Source: Simkaniaceae bacterium (GTDB lineage: Bacteria; Chlamydiota; Chlamydiia; Chlamydiales; Simkaniaceae). From it: a stretch of 64,000 bases of DNA. The stretch lies in contig CP073763.1 in assembly GCA_018399075.1 (NCBI GenBank), forward strand, positions 248,001 to 312,000, written 5' to 3'. Made by a program: the position numbers and the translations under genes. Shown one piece after another: positions 19,448 to 27,755 of the stretch. The notes below the pieces were generated by a model. That model ran no database searches. It had not been told where the DNA came from and saw nothing but the letters and a program-made list of their open reading frames with translations. Every line of letters starts with the position of its first letter. Positions within the stretch are counted from its first letter, which is position 1.

Positions 19448-20319
19448 GCTTTTAGTAGATCGATTATTTGCTGAAACTCGGGAGTTAATATCCCGAGTTT
19501 TTTCATTTTTAAGGTAAATGTTTCGATCTCATCTTCAAACATTTCATTTGCTTCGTCTTTTCCAATTAAGTGCGCAACATTTAAAGAATCTTCATCATCT
19601 TGATCCATATCATCTAAATCATCTGCTATTTGAAAAGCCATTCCAAAATGGTAAGCTGTTTCTCTGATTCTATCCACCTGATCTAAGGAACCCCCTCCAA
19701 AAACCCACCCAAAAATAAAAGAGATTTCAAAAAGAGTAATGGTCTTTTTGTAGATGATATCAAAAGCTTCTTCGAGCGTTCGCTCTTCAGAGTATAGATC
19801 TTTAAATTGACCCCCAGTAGCTCCTGAAATTCCAGCACAACGAGTTGCTGCATCTAGAGCGATCACACAGGCTTCATTTGCACGTTCTCTAAAGGGTTCT
19901 TTTTGCCTTGAAAGAACTTGGACGCTTTGGAATATTTTTTCATACCCAGCAGAAATTAGGGCATAACTGGCTAGAAGAGCAACAGCCTCTCCATACTCTT
20001 TATGTAAAGCAGGCTTACTTCTTCGAAAATCATCATTATCCATACATGGAAGATCATCGGCAATCAAAGAGGCGGTATGAAAGTATTCAACAGAAAGCCC
20101 CCCTTCTAAAACATCAAGCTCATTTCCAAGGGCTCGGCTCACCATCATCACAATTAAAGGGCGAATTCTTTTACCTCCATTTAAAAGAGCATATTCACAA
20201 GCGTCGCGAAGAATATTCTCATCTCCCAATCGGACAATATTACGCTTTAAAAATGTTTCAAAAGTTTCTTTAAGAGGTTTAATCAATGAGGTGTTAGGTT
20301 TGATCAGCTGTTTTAGCAT
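19411..20319 (-). CDS. ispA: Polyprenyl (geranyl/farnesyl-type) diphosphate synthase
   Basis: The 302-residue enzyme condenses isoprenyl diphosphates. It has the first aspartate-rich motif [10 protein letters not shown] preceded by FHTASLIA, the GGKRIRPL pocket and the second aspartate-rich motif [10 protein letters not shown]. It corresponds to CT628 IspA. Product chain length cannot be read with certainty. The last 30 residues are encoded over the recA terminator. The next gene upstream, a beta-helix protein, overlaps it by 26 bases, the order CT629-CT628 in Chlamydia. Confidence 0.88.
   Translation of the reverse strand: MLKQLIKPNTSLIKPLKETFETFLKRNIVRLGDENILRDACEYALLNGGKRIRPLIVMMVSRALGNELDVLEGGLSVEYFHTASLIADDLPCMDNDDFRRSKPALHKEYGEAVALLASYALISAGYEKIFQSVQVLSRQKEPFRERANEACVIALDAATRCAGISGATGGQFKDLYSEERTLEEAFDIIYKKTITLFEISFIFGWVFGGGSLDQVDRIRETAYHFGMAFQIADDLDDMDQDDEDSLNVAHLIGKDEANEMFEDEIETFTLKMKKLGILTPEFQQIIDLLKAYAKAGSSLGTP
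19475..19503 (+). terminator. Rho-independent terminator of recA
   Basis: A 9-bp perfect stem (AACTCGGGA / TCCCGAGTT) with a 7-base loop GTTAATA is followed by a run of T. It starts 27 bases after the recA stop and lies inside the coding 3' end of the convergent ispA gene. Confidence 0.85.
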
Positions 20320-20959
20320 CTTTATTTTTCCTAAGATTGGATTTTTGAATTGACGTGCAGGATCTTGAGTAGGTTCTTTTTCTTAAAAGTATACCAGGAT
20401 TAATCACAGAATTGCATCCAAGCTGAGAACCATCTCCTAAAACTGTTCCAAACTTACTTATCCCTGTTTTGTAAAGTTCTCCATCGACCTCTACAACCAC
20501 CTCACCATGATCTAAACGGAAGTTTGCACAAATCACTCCCGCACCAATATTGACGTGGTTTCCTAAAATTGAATCTCCCACATAATTAAAATGTGGGGCT
20601 TTAGAATCATCTAAAAAGATGGCATGTTTAACTTCCGTCGCATGACCAATGATGCACCGATTCCCAGTGACTATATTTCCCCTAATGTAGGCTCCATGTC
20701 TAACCTGGCAGTCCTCTCCAATAAAGCATGGTCCTTCAATATAAGCTCCCTGTTCAACTATTGTTCCCTTTCCAATTGAAATCTTTTCTGGATTAATGAG
20801 TACAGCGCTTGATGGAATCTTGCACTCAATCTTACCAAGTTTTAAAGAAGAAAGATATCCTTTTAGGTTTTTTAAGCTTTCCCAAACGGGCTTTTCCATA
20901 AGAAAAAGATCCTTATGAGCAAAGGAGTCTAAGTCAAAAAAACTTTTGGGCGTTAGCAT
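20294..20959 (-). CDS. Left-handed beta-helix (hexapeptide-repeat) acyltransferase-like protein
   Basis: The 221-residue protein has an N-terminal helical part and then hexapeptide repeats from about residue 45 to 190 (for example ISIGKG, GEDCQV, ILGNHVNIGAGVICANF). This resembles the C-terminal half of GlmU, without a pyrophosphorylase domain. The gene lies next to ispA as CT629 does in Chlamydia, which is annotated as GlmU-like. Acyl or nucleotidyl substrate cannot be told. The last 26 bases overlap ispA. Confidence 0.75.
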   Translation of the reverse strand: MLTPKSFFDLDSFAHKDLFLMEKPVWESLKNLKGYLSSLKLGKIECKIPSSAVLINPEKISIGKGTIVEQGAYIEGPCFIGEDCQVRHGAYIRGNIVTGNRCIIGHATEVKHAIFLDDSKAPHFNYVGDSILGNHVNIGAGVICANFRLDHGEVVVEVDGELYKTGISKFGTVLGDGSQLGCNSVINPGILLRKRTYSRSCTSIQKSNLRKNKDAKTADQT

Positions 20960-21000
20960 AAAAAAGCCTATAGTTATAGATAAAGAGAAGAGAATATATT

Positions 21001-21190
21001 AATAGGTATTTTTCTTCATCTTCTTCAGCTGTGGATTTGTTGATAACCCTTAATTTCTATAGAGAAACTCTGTTGTTCACAAATTGTCAGAAAATTGATC
21101 ACTCTGTAGACTTTTCTTTTAAAACTGACTACTGAACAACTTTTGATCAACTCATCAACAGACTATAAACAACATTTTCAACAGAGGAAA
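21001..21190. other. Possible replication origin: AT-rich region with DnaA-box-like sequences
   Basis: This gene-free stretch contains near-matches to the DnaA box TTATCCACA or its complement: TGTTGATAA at 21038-21046 (8 of 9), TGTGGATTT at 21030-21038, TTGTTCACA at 21073-21081, TCATCAACA at 21152-21160 and TTTTCAACA near 21176 (each 7 of 9). Gene orientation is mostly minus to the left and shifts toward plus on the right. No dnaA gene is adjacent. Many genes here correspond to the CT570-CT650 part of the C. trachomatis map, the region I recall as near its origin. Purely suggestive. Confidence 0.3.
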
Positions 21191-21200
21191 AAAAGAAAAA

Positions 21201-21275
21201 TCTGGGTGAGAGGATTCGAACCTCCGACCCCTTGCACCCCATGCAAGTGCGCTGGCCAAGCTGCGCTACACCCAG
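21201..21275 (-). tRNA. tRNA-Pro (GGG)
   Basis: On the minus strand the gene reads CTGGGTG TA GCGC..., pairing with CACCCAG at the 3' end, discriminator A. Anticodon stem CTTGC/GCAAG encloses ATGGGGT, giving anticodon GGG. The T arm is GGAGGTTCGAATCCTC. No CCA is encoded. It lies beside the candidate origin region. Confidence 0.94.
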
Positions 21276-21376
21276 ATCAGCCTAATAGGTTAAGGGGAGC
21301 CCCCCTTTCTGTCAATATTACCCAAGGCTTATCTTGCAATCTTGTGAGAAAAAATCTCCCATGGTAATCTTTTTCC

Positions 21377-22057
21377 ATGATGTTATTAGAAAAAAGTTGG
21401 CATGCTGCTCTAAATGAGGAGATCAACAAGCCTTATATTCACAATCTAAAGAGATTTTTAGAAAGTGAAAAGAAAAGGGGAGCTATGATCTTTCCTCCTG
21501 AAGAAGAAGTATTTAATGCCTTTAAGCAGACCCCTTATGACAAAGTGAAAGTGGTTTTAATGGGACAGGATCCTTATCATGGCGTAGGACAAGCGCAGGG
21601 GCTGTGCTTTAGTGTTCAAAAAGGAATTTCTCTTCCTCCCTCCTTAAGAAACATTTATAAGGAAATGGAAGAGGACTTAGGGATACCTCAAGCTAACCAT
21701 GGTTGTTTACTCAATTGGGCAAAACAAGGCGTTTTGATGCTTAATGCAACACTCACTGTGAGAAAAGGAGAACCTAAATCTCATTTTGGACAAGGGTGGG
21801 AAACTTTTACCGATAATGTTATTCGGACGTTATGCCAAAGAAAAGATCCTCTTGTTTTTATTTTGTGGGGAAAGTCGGCAAAAGATAAGTGCGAAAATAT
21901 TTTAAATACGATGGATCATCCCCATGCAATTTTAACAGCAGCCCACCCCTCTCCCTACTCTGCTACAAACTTTTTTGGCTGTCGACATTTTTCAAAAACG
22001 AACGAATTCCTAAAGGGGTGGGAGAAAACTCCTATTAATTGGTCATTAGATGGATAA
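21377..22057 (+). CDS. ung: Uracil-DNA glycosylase
   Basis: The 226-residue family 1 enzyme removes uracil from DNA. It has the catalytic water-activating loop GQDPYHGV with Asp65 and the minor-groove loop HPSPYSA followed by FFGCRHFSKTN. LLLNATLTV-like (LMLNATLTVRKG) also fits. Length is normal. It is the first gene of a plus-strand trio with an MFS transporter (8-base overlap) and an Rsm22-type methyltransferase (4-base overlap). Confidence 0.96.
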   Translation: MMLLEKSWHAALNEEINKPYIHNLKRFLESEKKRGAMIFPPEEEVFNAFKQTPYDKVKVVLMGQDPYHGVGQAQGLCFSVQKGISLPPSLRNIYKEMEEDLGIPQANHGCLLNWAKQGVLMLNATLTVRKGEPKSHFGQGWETFTDNVIRTLCQRKDPLVFILWGKSAKDKCENILNTMDHPHAILTAAHPSPYSATNFFGCRHFSKTNEFLKGWEKTPINWSLDG

Positions 22058-23282
22058 AGAAGAAGTCAAACAAAAAAGCTCTCTCTTTTCAGTCTTTTTT
22101 ACTTTTGCCGTTGATAATCTAGGAGCAACCATTGTCTTCCCTATTTTTGCCCCCTTATTTTTAGATCCTTCAAAGGGCCTTTTAGGCCATGAGGTTTCTT
22201 TAACCTATAAGACAACCCTTCTTGGGTTCTTTTTGGGAATTTACCCTTTCATGCAGTTTATCTTTGCTCCAATTTTAGGAGAGTATGCCGATCATCATGG
22301 GAGGAAAAGAGCCCTTCTCCTTACAACCTTTTTAACTTTTGTTGGATATGCTCTTAGCGCTTATGGAATCCACCACCATTCCCTCTTTTGGATCTTTTTT
22401 GCTCGCTTAATCATGGGGGTTGGAGCAGGAAACTTATCGATTTGTCTTTCCTCTCTTACTGATTTGAGCCCGAGCAAAAAGAAAAAAATCCGCTACTACA
22501 GTTATGGCTCAGCTATTGCTGGATTTACATTTATTTTAGGCCCTTTTGTTGGCGGAAAGCTTTCAGATCCATCGATTTCTCCTCTGTTTGACTCAGCATT
22601 TCCAATGCTTATTGGAGCTATTTTAGGGATTATAAATGTTCTCTTTATCCTTTTTGCTTTTGCTGAGACATTGGAAACCCCTTCTAAAAAGCCTTTTGAT
22701 CTAATAAAGGGAATACATAACATTCAAACGGCGTTAAAAACAGAATCAATCCGCCCCCTCTATCTCATCTACTTTTTCTTTCTGTTTTCTTGGAACATTA
22801 TCTTTCTTTTTGTTCCTGCCTTCGTCGTTGAAAATTTTCATCTCTCTAATTCAGCAATTGGGGATGTTTGCGCTCTTCTTGGTGTCTGTTGGATTTTTGG
22901 AACAGGAGTTCTTCACCGCATATTTTATCATTCAGTAAAACCTAAGTGGATCCTATTAACATCATTTCTTGTCTTTTCTGCGATTGTGGTTTTTATTCCT
23001 TACCCAAATTTTCTCAAAGGTTTTTTAGTTCTCTTAGGTAGTTGTACTATTTTATCAGGCCTTATTTGGCCCATTTGTACAAGTGCGATTTCAAATGCTG
23101 CGCCAGACCATATTCAGGGAAAGGTTTTAGGGTTAAGTCAGTCGATGCTTTCGATTACAATGATGCTCTCCTCAATTTTAGGAGGGCTCTTCCTCCATGC
23201 CCACTCAATGATTCCTTTTGTTTTTTCTAGCCTCTCCTCTCTAGTTGCAGCGGCCCTTCTTCTTAGGACAAAGGTGGAATGA
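22050..23282 (+). CDS. MFS transporter, drug/sugar-efflux type
   Basis: The 410-residue protein has about twelve membrane helices. The loop GEYADHHGRKRALL after helix 2 is the MFS signature (G-x-x-x-D-x-x-G-R-[KR]), and the family resembles TetA-like exporters. It overlaps ung by eight bases and the methyltransferase gene by ATGA, so all three are likely one transcript. Substrate unknown. It is not close to the MFS pair A/B in this window. Confidence 0.85.
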   Translation: MDKEEVKQKSSLFSVFFTFAVDNLGATIVFPIFAPLFLDPSKGLLGHEVSLTYKTTLLGFFLGIYPFMQFIFAPILGEYADHHGRKRALLLTTFLTFVGYALSAYGIHHHSLFWIFFARLIMGVGAGNLSICLSSLTDLSPSKKKKIRYYSYGSAIAGFTFILGPFVGGKLSDPSISPLFDSAFPMLIGAILGIINVLFILFAFAETLETPSKKPFDLIKGIHNIQTALKTESIRPLYLIYFFFLFSWNIIFLFVPAFVVENFHLSNSAIGDVCALLGVCWIFGTGVLHRIFYHSVKPKWILLTSFLVFSAIVVFIPYPNFLKGFLVLLGSCTILSGLIWPICTSAISNAAPDHIQGKVLGLSQSMLSITMMLSSILGGLFLHAHSMIPFVFSSLSSLVAAALLLRTKVE

Positions 23283-24169
23283 GTCCAGAACTTGAAGAGA
23301 GAATTGAGGTCCTTTGCTCGCCCTATACGCATAAAGAACTCCTAAAAGCATCGGAAGATCTTACGTTTCGCTATCACGATAAAAAAAGTCACGATACTGA
23401 ACTTCATAGGGTCGCTTATCTTGCGACGCGAATGCCTGCAACCTATGCTGTTCTTTCAAAGGTTCTGTCTGAAGTTCCCCTTCCACAAACCATTCTGGAT
23501 TGTGGGGCGGGCCCAGGAACTTCTGCATGGGCTCTTTTGGATGCTTCCATTACATCCCTCACCCTCATTGAAAAGGATCTTGATTTTGTAAAGCTAGGAC
23601 AGAAATTAGCTCCAACTACCCCATTCAACATCACTTGGAAAACACAAAGTTTCCTCGCCTTTAAAGAAAGAGCAGAGCTTGTCTTATTTTCTTACTCACT
23701 AAACGAAATTCCTCAAGAAAAGCTTACAGAAGTCATCGCTCACGCCCACAATCAAACAGAAAACCTTCTTGTCATTATTGAACCGGGTACGCCTGAGGGG
23801 TTTGAGAGGATACGACAAATAAGGGCGCAACTCTTAAGTCTTGGCATGTCTCTTCATGCACCTTGTCCACATCATAATGAATGTCCTATGTCGGGCTCAG
23901 ATTGGTGTCATTTTTCAGCCCGCCTCTCACGCACTTCCCTTCATCGCACCCTTAAAAAGGGATCGCTTGGACATGAGGATGAAAAGTACTCCTATCTTAT
24001 CGCTTCAAAAGCCCAGCATACTCCAAGGGGTGCGCGTATTCTTCGCCATCCTATTAAAAAAAAGGGGCACACAATTGCCACTCTCTGCACATCAGAGGGT
24101 GTTGTACAAAAAACTTTCACGGGGAAAGAGAGAAAAAAACTTAAATGGGGAGATTGGGTTATTGATTAA
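23279..24169 (+). CDS. Rsm22/METTL17-type ribosome-associated methyltransferase-like protein
   Basis: The 296-residue protein has an AdoMet-binding fold with LDCGAGPGTSAW at 73-84 and SYSLNEI, then a cysteine cluster CPHHNECPMSGSDWCHFSAR. Cys196, Cys202, Cys210 and Cys270 match in order and spacing the four [4Fe-4S] ligands described for mitochondrial METTL17/Rsm22. The family acts in small-subunit assembly of mitochondrial ribosomes; bacterial members are little studied. It starts in an ATGA overlap with the MFS gene and its end overlaps the convergent gene by 11 bases. Confidence 0.8.
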   Translation: MSPELEERIEVLCSPYTHKELLKASEDLTFRYHDKKSHDTELHRVAYLATRMPATYAVLSKVLSEVPLPQTILDCGAGPGTSAWALLDASITSLTLIEKDLDFVKLGQKLAPTTPFNITWKTQSFLAFKERAELVLFSYSLNEIPQEKLTEVIAHAHNQTENLLVIIEPGTPEGFERIRQIRAQLLSLGMSLHAPCPHHNECPMSGSDWCHFSARLSRTSLHRTLKKGSLGHEDEKYSYLIASKAQHTPRGARILRHPIKKKGHTIATLCTSEGVVQKTFTGKERKKLKWGDWVID

Positions 24170-24821
24170 AACCCAGAAGCTCCGCTTTTTTTTGTTCGAT
24201 ATGTGTTTGCTCATCCCAAAAAGGGACCACCTCTTGATTGAGGGTTTTTTTTAGTGTTCGAGAGGCTTGAAAGTGAATAAAAAATGAGCTTTTGAGTTCA
24301 TCATCATCTTTAATTTTCGTAAAAATACGACAATAACGACTGTCTAGAAAATGCACGTTAACATCCGTTTGAAATAAGACATTCCGAAGAGAAATTTGAT
24401 CCCAAGGTTCGGGATCCACTGCTAAGAGGCGTTCGGTTTCTTGATCCCATTTTTCAAGAAGGGAAAACGCTGCAGAGGTGGGGTAAAACAAAAGGGTTCC
24501 TGAATTTACTTTTGAAGGGTGATTGTCGGGAAGCAAGGGGTTGCTGTGCAGAGCAACATCTGCTTCTAATGTTTCAAAAAGGAGAGGCTTTTGATAAACG
24601 ATGGCATCGGCATCGAGCCATAGAACGGGCTTTTGTAAATCGAAGAGTTTTTTTTGGATATATTTCGGTTTAAAGCAGCAGTTTTTTTCCCATGACCCAA
24701 AGTTTGGCATAGGGTCTACCGAGTAGGGAAGATTAAATTTTTCGCAAGAAGATACGAGTCCCTCAATCTCTTTTTCATAAGGAGTGTTTTCTGTATAAAA
24801 TGAAATAATTGTTGGAAACAT
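24159..24821 (-). CDS. Nucleotide-sugar transferase-like protein (DxD)
   Basis: The 220-residue protein has an N-terminal Rossmann-like strand, the metal motif LWLDADAIV near residue 70, and the KVNSGTLLFYP block, a pattern shared with GT-A glycosyltransferases of the nucleotide-diphospho-sugar transferase (PF03407-like) group. No signal peptide or membrane helix. Its start overlaps the purB stop (TAATG). Donor and acceptor are unknown. Confidence 0.6.
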   Translation of the reverse strand: MFPTIISFYTENTPYEKEIEGLVSSCEKFNLPYSVDPMPNFGSWEKNCCFKPKYIQKKLFDLQKPVLWLDADAIVYQKPLLFETLEADVALHSNPLLPDNHPSKVNSGTLLFYPTSAAFSLLEKWDQETERLLAVDPEPWDQISLRNVLFQTDVNVHFLDSRYCRIFTKIKDDDELKSSFFIHFQASRTLKKTLNQEVVPFWDEQTHIEQKKAELLGFNQ

Positions 24822-26245
24822 TAGACCTCGATATTAGGAATAACAACATCTGCAGTGAAGTGTTTTTCTAAAAGTGGTTCTACCTCTAACTTAAGAAACT
24901 CTATCACCTGTTCTTTAGATCTTCCGGTGAGGTTATTAACTTCTAAAAGCCCCCCTAATTCGTCTTCTTTAAGCCCCACAGCATCTAAAAGTGTTTTAAG
25001 AAGGTCAGAGTCCATTCCTGTTTCTTTTTTCGTCTGAGCGGCTTCAAAGGAGAGTTTTTTAAAAAGAGCATGTGTTTCTTGTCGATCCTTTCCTTTAAGA
25101 ACAGCGGCTGCAAGAAGGGCTTCTGTTGCGATATAGGGAAGGCGTTCCTTGAGATGACTTTCCATCAGTTTGGGGTAGACCTGTAGCCCATCAATAATTG
25201 TGTAAAGCAGGTTGACAACGCTATCAGCAGCAAGAAAGGCTTCAGGAATAGTTATACGACGATTGGATGAATCATCAAGTGAGCGCTCAAGCCACTGAAG
25301 GGCGGCATTATCAGCGGTGTTATGCCATAGATTCACAATAAAACGGGAAAGACCACACACTCTCTCAGAGAATATAGGGTTTCGTTTATAGGGCATTGCA
25401 GAGGATCCCACTTGATCTTTTCCAAAGGGTTCTTCGACTTCCCCCAAATGAGAGAGGAGACGTAAGTCCGTCGCACACTTATGGGCGCTAGTTGCAATCC
25501 CTGCTAAGAGGGAGAGGATTCGCTGCTCCTGCTTTCGCGGGAAAGTTTGGCTACTGACTAAAAAGGACTTTTTAAACCCCATTTTTTTAGTAATCAGATC
25601 ATCAAGGGCGATCACTTTTTGGTGATCTCCTTCAAAAAGGGCAAGAAAAGAACCGCTTGTTCCAATCGCTCCCTTGCAACCGAGAAAAGGAAAGTCTTCC
25701 ATTAGGAAAAGCTGATCTTTGAAATCTCTGATAAAATCGTGGAGCCAAAGTGCACTCCTCTTTCCAAAAGTCGTTGCTTGTGCGGGTTGAAAGTGGGTGT
25801 ATCCTAAACAAGGAGTTTCCGCTTCTTTTAAGGAAATGTGATTGAGTTTTTCAATAAGGAGAATAAGTTTGTTTTTTATAAGCTGGAGTGCTGTTTTGTG
25901 CGCGATGAGATCGCCATTATCCATCACATAAGAGGAAGTTGCGCCCATATGGATGATTCCTTTTGCATTAGGGCAAACCTCTCCAAAGGCTTCAATGTGG
26001 GCCATCACTTCGTGCCGTAGCTTTGTTTCAAGACTGCGAACTTTTATAAAGTCGATATTATCAACATTGTTTCGAAGCTCTTCGATTTGGGCATCGGAAA
26101 TGCTAATTCCTAGTTCCTTTTCTCCTTCTGCCAGAGCAACCCAAAGCTTGCGCCATGTGCGGTATTTGAAAGCAGAGGAAAAAACTTCCTTCATCTCTGG
26201 ACTTGCATAGCGCGTCGAGAGAGGAGTTTCATAAACAAGAGCCAT
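24821..26245 (-). CDS. purB: Adenylosuccinate lyase
   Basis: The 474-residue fumarase/aspartase-superfamily enzyme has IHMGATSSYVMDNGD, GYTHFQPAQATTFGKR and the signature GSSAMPYKRNP with the catalytic serine loop. PurB makes AMP from adenylosuccinate and also acts in purine synthesis. No other purine genes are nearby, so it may serve nucleotide conversion only. It abuts gp6D upstream (one-base overlap) and the glycosyltransferase-like gene downstream. Confidence 0.92.
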   Translation of the reverse strand: MALVYETPLSTRYASPEMKEVFSSAFKYRTWRKLWVALAEGEKELGISISDAQIEELRNNVDNIDFIKVRSLETKLRHEVMAHIEAFGEVCPNAKGIIHMGATSSYVMDNGDLIAHKTALQLIKNKLILLIEKLNHISLKEAETPCLGYTHFQPAQATTFGKRSALWLHDFIRDFKDQLFLMEDFPFLGCKGAIGTSGSFLALFEGDHQKVIALDDLITKKMGFKKSFLVSSQTFPRKQEQRILSLLAGIATSAHKCATDLRLLSHLGEVEEPFGKDQVGSSAMPYKRNPIFSERVCGLSRFIVNLWHNTADNAALQWLERSLDDSSNRRITIPEAFLAADSVVNLLYTIIDGLQVYPKLMESHLKERLPYIATEALLAAAVLKGKDRQETHALFKKLSFEAAQTKKETGMDSDLLKTLLDAVGLKEDELGGLLEVNNLTGRSKEQVIEFLKLEVEPLLEKHFTADVVIPNIEV

Positions 26246-26979
26246 TATTTTAGAAGCGCATCAATCTCTTTAATGAGACCTTTTAGCTCCACTTTCTCCT
26301 CTTTGCTGGGATCAAAACGATCTTCTTTCATCATTTTTTTTGCCCGGTTTAAAAGATCGAGAACACTTTTTGTTTTATTGGGGTTCCGTTTGTCTTGTTT
26401 TGCTAAGGGAAAAGAAGAGCGGAGTTTTTCAAGGAGCTGAGTTTTAGACTCACCATTATACTCTTTGACAAACTCGACTTTTTTCTCTTGCGGAACAGCG
26501 CGGCTAGAAAGGCTATAGATGGCTTGTCGAGGCATTTCATCAACAATTCCTTGTAATTTCTTCGGAAGAGCAGAGTAAAGTTCATAATATTGCATGAAGT
26601 TGTAAGGGGTTTGCCTATTTCCATAAGTCTTAAGAAGCCAATTACTAAAAGCACCATCGCGGTATTTCTTAAAGAGCTCTTGCGCCCGCTTAATCCTTTC
26701 GCCATGTAAAATCACGGCTTGATTGCTTATGGCTTTAACTTCTGAAGTGATTGTTGAAAGAAAGTTTAAATCTTCAGAGATATTGTTTTCTTCTGTTTGA
26801 TATTTTTCCAAAAGAGTTTGAAGAGAAGCGCGTTCTTGGTTGCTAATGGGATTCACTTGAAAAGCGCCAGAAAAATTTGTTAGCGGTGTTGAAGAGGAGC
26901 GCTCAACAAGCTCATTCATTTTTTCTTTTTTCGCATGGCTCTTAAAGCGACCCATTAAGAGTGAGTTGAACTTAGACAT
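26245..26979 (-). CDS. Chlamydial plasmid Gp6D-like protein
   Basis: The 244-residue protein is helical and basic with no membrane segment. The identification rests on its sequence character and its position: thrS, then ParA, then this gene reproduces CT581-CT582-CT583 of C. trachomatis, where CT583 is the chromosomal paralogue of plasmid protein Gp6D. It overlaps parA by 25 bases. On the chlamydial plasmid the equivalent pair (pGP5-pGP6) is linked to maintenance and gene regulation. Function on the chromosome is unknown. Confidence 0.75.
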   Translation of the reverse strand: MSKFNSLLMGRFKSHAKKEKMNELVERSSSTPLTNFSGAFQVNPISNQERASLQTLLEKYQTEENNISEDLNFLSTITSEVKAISNQAVILHGERIKRAQELFKKYRDGAFSNWLLKTYGNRQTPYNFMQYYELYSALPKKLQGIVDEMPRQAIYSLSSRAVPQEKKVEFVKEYNGESKTQLLEKLRSSFPLAKQDKRNPNKTKSVLDLLNRAKKMMKEDRFDPSKEEKVELKGLIKEIDALLK

Positions 26980-27755
26980 GTAGACTCCACCTTTTGATCA
27001 TCAGTCATCTTAGTTAATAATTCTTTTGTGAGCTCCAAATAGTCTTCGGCTGCTCGACTTTTGGGACGGGTCACAAAAACCGGTTTGCCATGTATGGAGG
27101 CCTCAGAAACAGCGATATCTCTTCGCACTTTTGTCTGCAAGACTTTTCCGGGGAATGTTTCTTCAACAACGTCTAAGAAATCGTCATTATTTTTACCTCT
27201 TGCATTCCAAAAAGAGAGGGCAACTCCAAGAAGTTCAAAAGGGTGGCGCTCTGAAATATAATGCATGAAATAGGAAAGACGTTGCAATCCTTTGATACTA
27301 TAAAATTCGGGTGTTGCACACACTAAAGCGTAGTCACACGCAATGAGTGATGACTCTGTAAGCCAACAAAGAGAGGGAGGAGTATCAATAATCGCGATGT
27401 CATAATTTAATGTCTCTAACACCTTTTTAAGCTTCTCATGAGAATATCGATCAGAAGAAAGAACGCCTGTCATCTCTACCCTCTCAAGCCAGGTGTCTGC
27501 AGGGACTAAATCAATCATGGGATGATCAGTATGAACAATCACTTCTTGAATCGTTTTATTATCTTGCAACACGGCAGCCATACTGTCGTGGTTATCGGGA
27601 TCAAGACCCAATCCTGCTGTTAAGTTTGCTTGTGCATCAAAGTCAACCATAAGGACCCGTTTGTTATGAAAGCGGGCAAGAGCTGAACCAATGTTGAGAG
27701 AAATGGATGTTTTTGCGGTTCCACCTTTAAAACTACAAACCGAAATCGTCTTCAT
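26955..27755 (-). CDS. parA: ParA-family ATPase (chlamydial Gp5D/MinD type)
   Basis: The 266-residue protein has the deviant Walker A KGGTAKTS at the N terminus, VLMVDFDAQANLT and the Walker B region IAIIDTPPSL. ParA ATPases position DNA or protein cargo on the nucleoid. No parB-like gene follows; the next gene is the Gp6D-like gene, as in the chlamydial plasmid and CT582-CT583. Its start overlaps the thrS stop by ATGA. Confidence 0.9.
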   Translation of the reverse strand: MKTISVCSFKGGTAKTSISLNIGSALARFHNKRVLMVDFDAQANLTAGLGLDPDNHDSMAAVLQDNKTIQEVIVHTDHPMIDLVPADTWLERVEMTGVLSSDRYSHEKLKKVLETLNYDIAIIDTPPSLCWLTESSLIACDYALVCATPEFYSIKGLQRLSYFMHYISERHPFELLGVALSFWNARGKNNDDFLDVVEETFPGKVLQTKVRRDIAVSEASIHGKPVFVTRPKSRAAEDYLELTKELLTKMTDDQKVESTCLSSTHS

